DNA from: Eisenbergiella sp900555195
GTDB taxonomy: Bacteria; Bacillota; Clostridia; Lachnospirales; Lachnospiraceae
Direction: 5' to 3'
DNA length: 64,000 nucleotides
NCBI GenBank assembly: GCA_902492555.1
Contig: CABUMH010000001.1
Span: forward strand, 76,712-140,711
In this document: positions 60,337 through 64,000 of the stretch, piece by piece
How the letters are laid out: the number at the start of each line of letters is the position of its first letter
Numbering within the stretch: the first letter of the stretch is position 1
Notes under the pieces: generated by a model
What the model saw: the letters and a program-made list of their open reading frames with translations, nothing else
Databases searched by the model: none
What the model was told of the DNA's origin: nothing
Made by a program: the position numbers and the translations under genes

Positions 60337-62094
60337 CTATTCACGGTTGGTATACCAGTCATCATACAGATTCTCATTAATCGTTACATAGTCATGCAGG
60401 TTCAGTGACAGCATCCCGTCCGGCGTCCAGGCATCCCATACCCGCGTATATGCCACGTAATCTGCCGCGTCTGGAAACCAGATCGGCGTGAAATGCACCG
60501 GTCTCTGATAAGTGGAATATTCGTTCGGCTGAAACTCAAATGCCGCACTTCTTCCGCTTGAAATCGGCTCCAGCAGCCGCCAGTATGTGGTGTAGTCAAA
60601 TTCCGGGAAAACCGTAAATGCAGTCTGGGGATTGGTCACATCCGTATCCGGGGCGTCCGTAGATAATGCGGCCTCCACCCGCGTTTTGACACCATACCCG
60701 CTTTTCATAACCTTTCCACTTGCTGTCGGCACGGTATCATCCGGCTCCAGCGTCATGCTGCCGGAAAGAGAGGCTGAATATTCCGTGTGCTCGTACTTCC
60801 AGTCTCCTTCATCCACCCATCTACCCTTATCTTCCCAATGGCCATGGCCCCCGGAACAGTCATCCGGGCAGGAGCTTGTACAGGCATCTGACTGCCACTG
60901 CCAGTCCTCATACCATACCCATTTAGGTTCCCAGTAACAGCTCCAGAGTCCCCAGCTGGCCTCCGTCTTTTGTTCTTCCACAGGAAGCGCCGGTACCGTA
61001 TATCCCGGATTGGTATCCGTTGCCAGCGGGTCCGGAGGCGGATTCTCATCCAGGTCAACGACTTTTGTAGTGAAAGAATCTTTTGCAGTAAATCCTTCTT
61101 CTACCGTCACCGTAATCGTAAACTCCTGCGGTTCAGACGGGGTATGCCATTTCACCCAGACTAACTGGGATTCATTCGCAGGGATCACTACGTTTTCTAC
61201 CCGGTAATCTGTTCCAAGGATATGAAAGACCACCGTTGCCGGATTCTCCGGTGTCAGCCTCTCCTGCGTTTCTAACTTAATTGTGGTGATCACATCGGTG
61301 TCCACCCGGTATTCTACATCAGGGGCTTCCAGTTCTCCTTCTGGTTCTGAATTTTCCTCAAACCAGACAATTCCGACCCCCAGGCAAGCAATAATATCCT
61401 CATTGCTCTGTTTTCCGGATATACTGCCGGTCCACGCGCCGATTCCCAGATCGCTTTCCTCCAGGAACATGGAGAGGGGTAAGTTTTTATGAGTCAGGGA
61501 TGGCATGGTCCGGCGGAGGGCTCCGTCTGCTTTCTGGTCATACAAAGCGGCTTCCGTGGCGGTCATCGCGTAATACTTTCCGTTATGTGTAAAATAGGCA
61601 ATGGGCTCTATCAGCAGTTTGTATTCCCCACTGATCATGGTATTGTAATCCACTCCTGCATACTGAGCCACCATCTTGCAGGCATACTCACTGCAGAAGT
61701 ACCTCTTCACTGCTTCAATATTATTCCGCCCTGTGCTGCTGACAATAGCCGGCATGGAATTTGCGGGCTTAATGCAGGAATAACTTCCGGACTGTATGGA
61801 TAATCCGGTCCCTCCCTGATATTGAAGCTTATTCACTTTTCCAAAATGCAATATTGTTCCGCTTTGTTCCCGGTTGGCAAAATCTAACGGCGAGGATACT
61901 GCCGTACCGCTGTCTGCATCCACTACTGTGATCCGCACACCATCATTACCCGGTGACCATTTATTCTGTGCCGTTCCCTGGCCCATTCCGCCTCCGCCGC
62001 CGTCCATGTTTCCGTTTCCATTCGCGGAAATCGTAAGGGGCAGCATGCCAAGGATAACCGTCAGGCAGCACAGAATAGCCAAAATTCTTTTCAA
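60337..62094 (-). CDS. Large secreted protein, pilus-associated
   Basis: 585 aa, starting at TTG after AAAGGAGAAAAG. Signal peptide (KRILAILCCLTVILGMLPLT, then ISANG), a Gly-rich linker, then beta-rich domains with WFEENSEPEGELEAP, an Ig-like block (TIKLETQERLTPENPATVVF, EFTITVTVEEGFTAKD) and a Trp/Cys/His-rich region (WSCYWEPKWVWYEDW, ACTSSCPDDCSGGHGHWED) at about 395-445. Function unknown; probably displayed at the surface with the pilus. Confidence 0.65.
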   Translation of the reverse strand: MKRILAILCCLTVILGMLPLTISANGNGNMDGGGGGMGQGTAQNKWSPGNDGVRITVVDADSGTAVSSPLDFANREQSGTILHFGKVNKLQYQGGTGLSIQSGSYSCIKPANSMPAIVSSTGRNNIEAVKRYFCSEYACKMVAQYAGVDYNTMISGEYKLLIEPIAYFTHNGKYYAMTATEAALYDQKADGALRRTMPSLTHKNLPLSMFLEESDLGIGAWTGSISGKQSNEDIIACLGVGIVWFEENSEPEGELEAPDVEYRVDTDVITTIKLETQERLTPENPATVVFHILGTDYRVENVVIPANESQLVWVKWHTPSEPQEFTITVTVEEGFTAKDSFTTKVVDLDENPPPDPLATDTNPGYTVPALPVEEQKTEASWGLWSCYWEPKWVWYEDWQWQSDACTSSCPDDCSGGHGHWEDKGRWVDEGDWKYEHTEYSASLSGSMTLEPDDTVPTASGKVMKSGYGVKTRVEAALSTDAPDTDVTNPQTAFTVFPEFDYTTYWRLLEPISSGRSAAFEFQPNEYSTYQRPVHFTPIWFPDAADYVAYTRVWDAWTPDGMLSLNLHDYVTINENLYDDWYTNRE

Positions 62095-62107
62095 CTTTTC
62101 TCCTTTT

Positions 62108-62136
62108 CCCTGCACAGAAAAACCGCTGCTATAAAA
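62108..62136 (-). terminator. Hairpin before large secreted gene
   Basis: Reverse-strand CCGCCGCT...AGCAGCGG with one mismatch followed by TTTTTC; likely partial attenuator inside the operon. Confidence 0.5.
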
Positions 62137-62168
62137 GCGGCGGCCTTTCTCCTCTTTCTATTCCGTTA

Positions 62169-62777
62169 TCAGTCCATATTCCCAACCATCTTATTGGGAT
62201 CCCCATCACTGTCTCCTTCTATTTGGGTGATAGGGCTTGGCACCACCCAGCCAAACACCGGATCATACACAGCGCCATCTTCTCTGACACCATCCGTTTC
62301 CGGCTGTTCCTGCGATTCCGGTTCATCTGCTGAAGGCTGTTCTGCCGGCGGATCAGGCTTTTCCTCACTTTCTGCCGGTGCACTGCCGGTTTCCTCCGGC
62401 AGGCTCACTTCCACCTCTTCCTCATATGTAGGAGGATTGGATGGATCAGTCAGATCTCCCTGTGGCTCTGGCGCTTCCGGGGTTTCAGGCTGAACCGGCT
62501 CTGTCGTGAATTCGATTACAACTTCATCGCCATTTTCAGTCTGTCTGGTTTCCTCCGTTTCCCGCTCCTGCCATCCCGTACTGCTCTCCGCTTCGGTCTC
62601 CGCTTTGTCCGGTCTGTCAGCCTCGTTCCACTCAGATGCCGTTTCATCAGGAGGCTTGCCGGGGACGAAGGAACCCCCGTCCTTCTTCATTCTCACGATC
62701 AGGCATGTCCCGGCAACCAGGACGCAGACAACTGCCAGTCCGATCATGGTTCCCTTTGATTTCCAGATTTTCTTCAT
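62169..62777 (-). CDS. Membrane-anchored acidic linker protein
   Basis: 202 aa. N-terminal helix (TMIGLAVVCVLVAGTCLIV) and a long extracellular Glu/Pro/Thr-rich region (TEAESSTGWQERETEETRQ, PEAPEPQGDLTDPSNPP), ending AVYDPVFGWVVPSPITQIE. Strong GGAGGGATAGCTT ribosome binding site. Wall-spanning spacer of the pilus locus is the likely role. Confidence 0.55.
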   Translation of the reverse strand: MKKIWKSKGTMIGLAVVCVLVAGTCLIVRMKKDGGSFVPGKPPDETASEWNEADRPDKAETEAESSTGWQERETEETRQTENGDEVVIEFTTEPVQPETPEAPEPQGDLTDPSNPPTYEEEVEVSLPEETGSAPAESEEKPDPPAEQPSADEPESQEQPETDGVREDGAVYDPVFGWVVPSPITQIEGDSDGDPNKMVGNMD

Positions 62778-62845
62778 AAGCTATCCCTCCAATTTTTCCT
62801 TATATATATATTACATTCCATTTTTATTTTTTTCTGCTGCTTTTT

Positions 62846-63361
62846 TCAAAATTTTGTGTTATGGTACCCAGTCAGTTCCACCTGCCTGGTGATGGCCGGA
62901 TAGGACTGCCCAAACATTCTGATGTAGAACTCAATATCACAGCGAAAAATATATTCCACCCGGTCTCCCTGGAGATTAAAATCCAGGCTGATGTTTTTGA
63001 CTTGATAATCCTCCGTTGAAAGAGCAATCTTACTTGCCAGACCATCTGTTACCGCTTCTGTCAGCATCTGTGTGTAATCGCTTGAGGAATACAGGGTCGA
63101 GAGATATTCCGAAAAATTGACTTCCCTTTGTGACCGGTAGGTATCCGCATAGATGCTGCCGCTCAGATTATTGAGTTCCAGCTTGGCGCCGTTTCGGATG
63201 TTGATACAGGTAATCTGCACGGATGCATACAATAACAGGTAGGATACCAGCATTACGGTGATCAGAATAAAAAAGCAGGTAAACAACGTCATGTCTCCCC
63301 GCTCATTCTTCCATACCGCCTTTATTTTCTTGACCGTCTTTTTTCCCACTCTATCTCTCAT
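62846..63361 (-). CDS. TadE-like pseudopilin
   Basis: 171 aa, start at the ATG after GAGAGGTATTGGAA. N-terminal KNERGDMTLFTCFFILITVM with the same motif before one membrane helix as in the pilin; then CINIRNGAKLELNNLSGSIY and a beta-rich C-terminal domain. Minor pilin candidate. Confidence 0.6.
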   Translation of the reverse strand: MRDRVGKKTVKKIKAVWKNERGDMTLFTCFFILITVMLVSYLLLYASVQITCINIRNGAKLELNNLSGSIYADTYRSQREVNFSEYLSTLYSSSDYTQMLTEAVTDGLASKIALSTEDYQVKNISLDFNLQGDRVEYIFRCDIEFYIRMFGQSYPAITRQVELTGYHNTKF

Positions 63362-63819
63362 TTCCAATACCTCTCACTTACTCCGGACCCTCTGGCAACA
63401 ATGGAAATACGGATCAGGTCAAAGTTCCAGAAGCCTCCCAGACTGGCGTCGCCGCTAATTGTCACATAAAAAGGCGTTCCCAGCTGGATTGCCTGCTTCA
63501 TTCCGGACGGTGTCGGAGACCGGTAACTGGAATCTACCGTATAGGTGACGTTTTCTGCCCCGTCAATTTCAGAACACAGGAAAGAAAAGAGCTGATCTGT
63601 TTCACCGTTGATTCCTCCGGCCAGCTGGATCTGCTTGGTCATCTGATCGGCACAGTGGTCTATCTGCCGCTTCACACTGATAATGGAAAAGAGATCAAGA
63701 ATAAATGCCAGCATCAGCACGGCGGCGAAAATGAATACCATCGTGCTGATATAGTTTGCTTCTCCACGGTCATTTTTTATAACCCGTGGGATTTTCTTTA
63801 AAAGGATTGTAATCACCAC
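63358..63819 (-). CDS. DUF4320-like pseudopilin
   Basis: 153 aa, GTG start. N-terminal KNDRGEANYISTMVFIFAAV motif and helix, then SVKRQIDHCADQMTKQIQLA, GGING and a beta-rich region; this fits DUF4320 proteins of Tad-like loci in Clostridia. Overlaps the next gene. Its upstream neighbour outside the window ends at a terminator (63830-63862). Confidence 0.6.
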   Translation of the reverse strand: MVITILLKKIPRVIKNDRGEANYISTMVFIFAAVLMLAFILDLFSIISVKRQIDHCADQMTKQIQLAGGINGETDQLFSFLCSEIDGAENVTYTVDSSYRSPTPSGMKQAIQLGTPFYVTISGDASLGGFWNFDLIRISIVARGSGVSERYWK

Positions 63820-63829
63820 CTTTTCTTAA

Positions 63830-63862
63830 AAAAACAGCCGCTCCGGACTGGAACGGCTGTTT
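63830..63862 (-). terminator. Terminator before pilus operon
   Basis: AACAGCCGTTCC...GGAGCGGCTGTT followed by TTTTT on the reverse strand, upstream of the first pilus gene. Confidence 0.65.
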
Positions 63863-64000
63863 CGTAAATTTTTTGACTGTAGTTATTATAGCAGGTGGTG
63901 ATTTGCGGGTGAAGGGCAATTATATGTCAATGTTGTGCCAAAATCTAATTCTTCTGTTATGAAGATGTATAAGAAATACCGTAGCGTAAAGGGCGACTTT

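Noticed and set aside
1..64000. CRISPR arrays, tRNA and rRNA genes
   Set aside because: No regularly spaced repeats and no cloverleaf or rRNA-like sequence seen on reading through.

Overview
The window looks like part of a large integrative/conjugative element from a Clostridia-type Bacillota host, probably Lachnospiraceae-like. This is inferred from the strong GGAGG ribosome binding sites, the pCF10-like PcfK/PcfJ pair, the phage/plasmid-style recombination genes and the compact Tad pilus operon. No relaxase, coupling protein, VirB4 or attachment site is visible, so the element's identity is an inference.

Layout. 1-3.4 kb: the 3' part of a tyrosine recombinase (its start lies outside the window), then small reverse-strand genes including a sigma-like regulator. 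3.4-13.3 kb: a forward operon for DNA processing (YqaJ-like nuclease, RecD2-like helicase, CHC2/TOPRIM primase-like protein, PcfK, PcfJ). 13.5-20.6 kb: a defence and repair islet with an AAA15 ATPase + TOPRIM-like pair ending in a PepSY fragment, a Ku-LigD end-joining pair, a Septu-like ATPase + HNH pair, and two MntA-type nucleotidyltransferases of which one is beside a HEPN gene broken by an internal deletion. 20.7-33.5 kb: a long reverse operon of element backbone genes (frameshifted PAPS-reductase-like protein, methylase-helicase fusion, sigma-like protein without a usual start codon, DUF932), with a possible attenuator in its leader.

33.7-49.4 kb is a visibly AT-rich cargo island holding two peptide natural-product loci. 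The first (33.9-40.0 kb, reverse) is a tight operon: a 26-residue Cys-free peptide gene missed by length cutoffs, a possible second 26-residue ORF, an RRE-radical SAM-SPASM enzyme, an MFS transporter, a solute-binding-protein homologue with no signal peptide, an M3-like HEFGH peptidase and a Cys-rich DUF3109-like protein. I know of no described pathway with this gene set, and it is the best candidate for a new system. The second (46-48.9 kb, reverse) is a class II lanthipeptide locus: unknown 192-aa protein, LytTR response regulator, GHKL kinase, a 47-aa LanA overlapping the kinase stop, a terminator, and LanM. It has no LanT, the leader lacks a double-Gly site, and the DNA just after lanM is a broken IS256-family remnant, so the locus appears cut.

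49.5-63.8 kb: a reverse operon for a Tad-type pilus (TadE/DUF4320-like pseudopilins, secreted proteins, prepilin peptidase, CpaB, TadZ, TadA, TadB, TadC, Flp-like pilin), followed by a 1,220-aa coiled-coil surface protein, a secreted HExxH peptidase with an SH3-like region and a zinc-ribbon protein.
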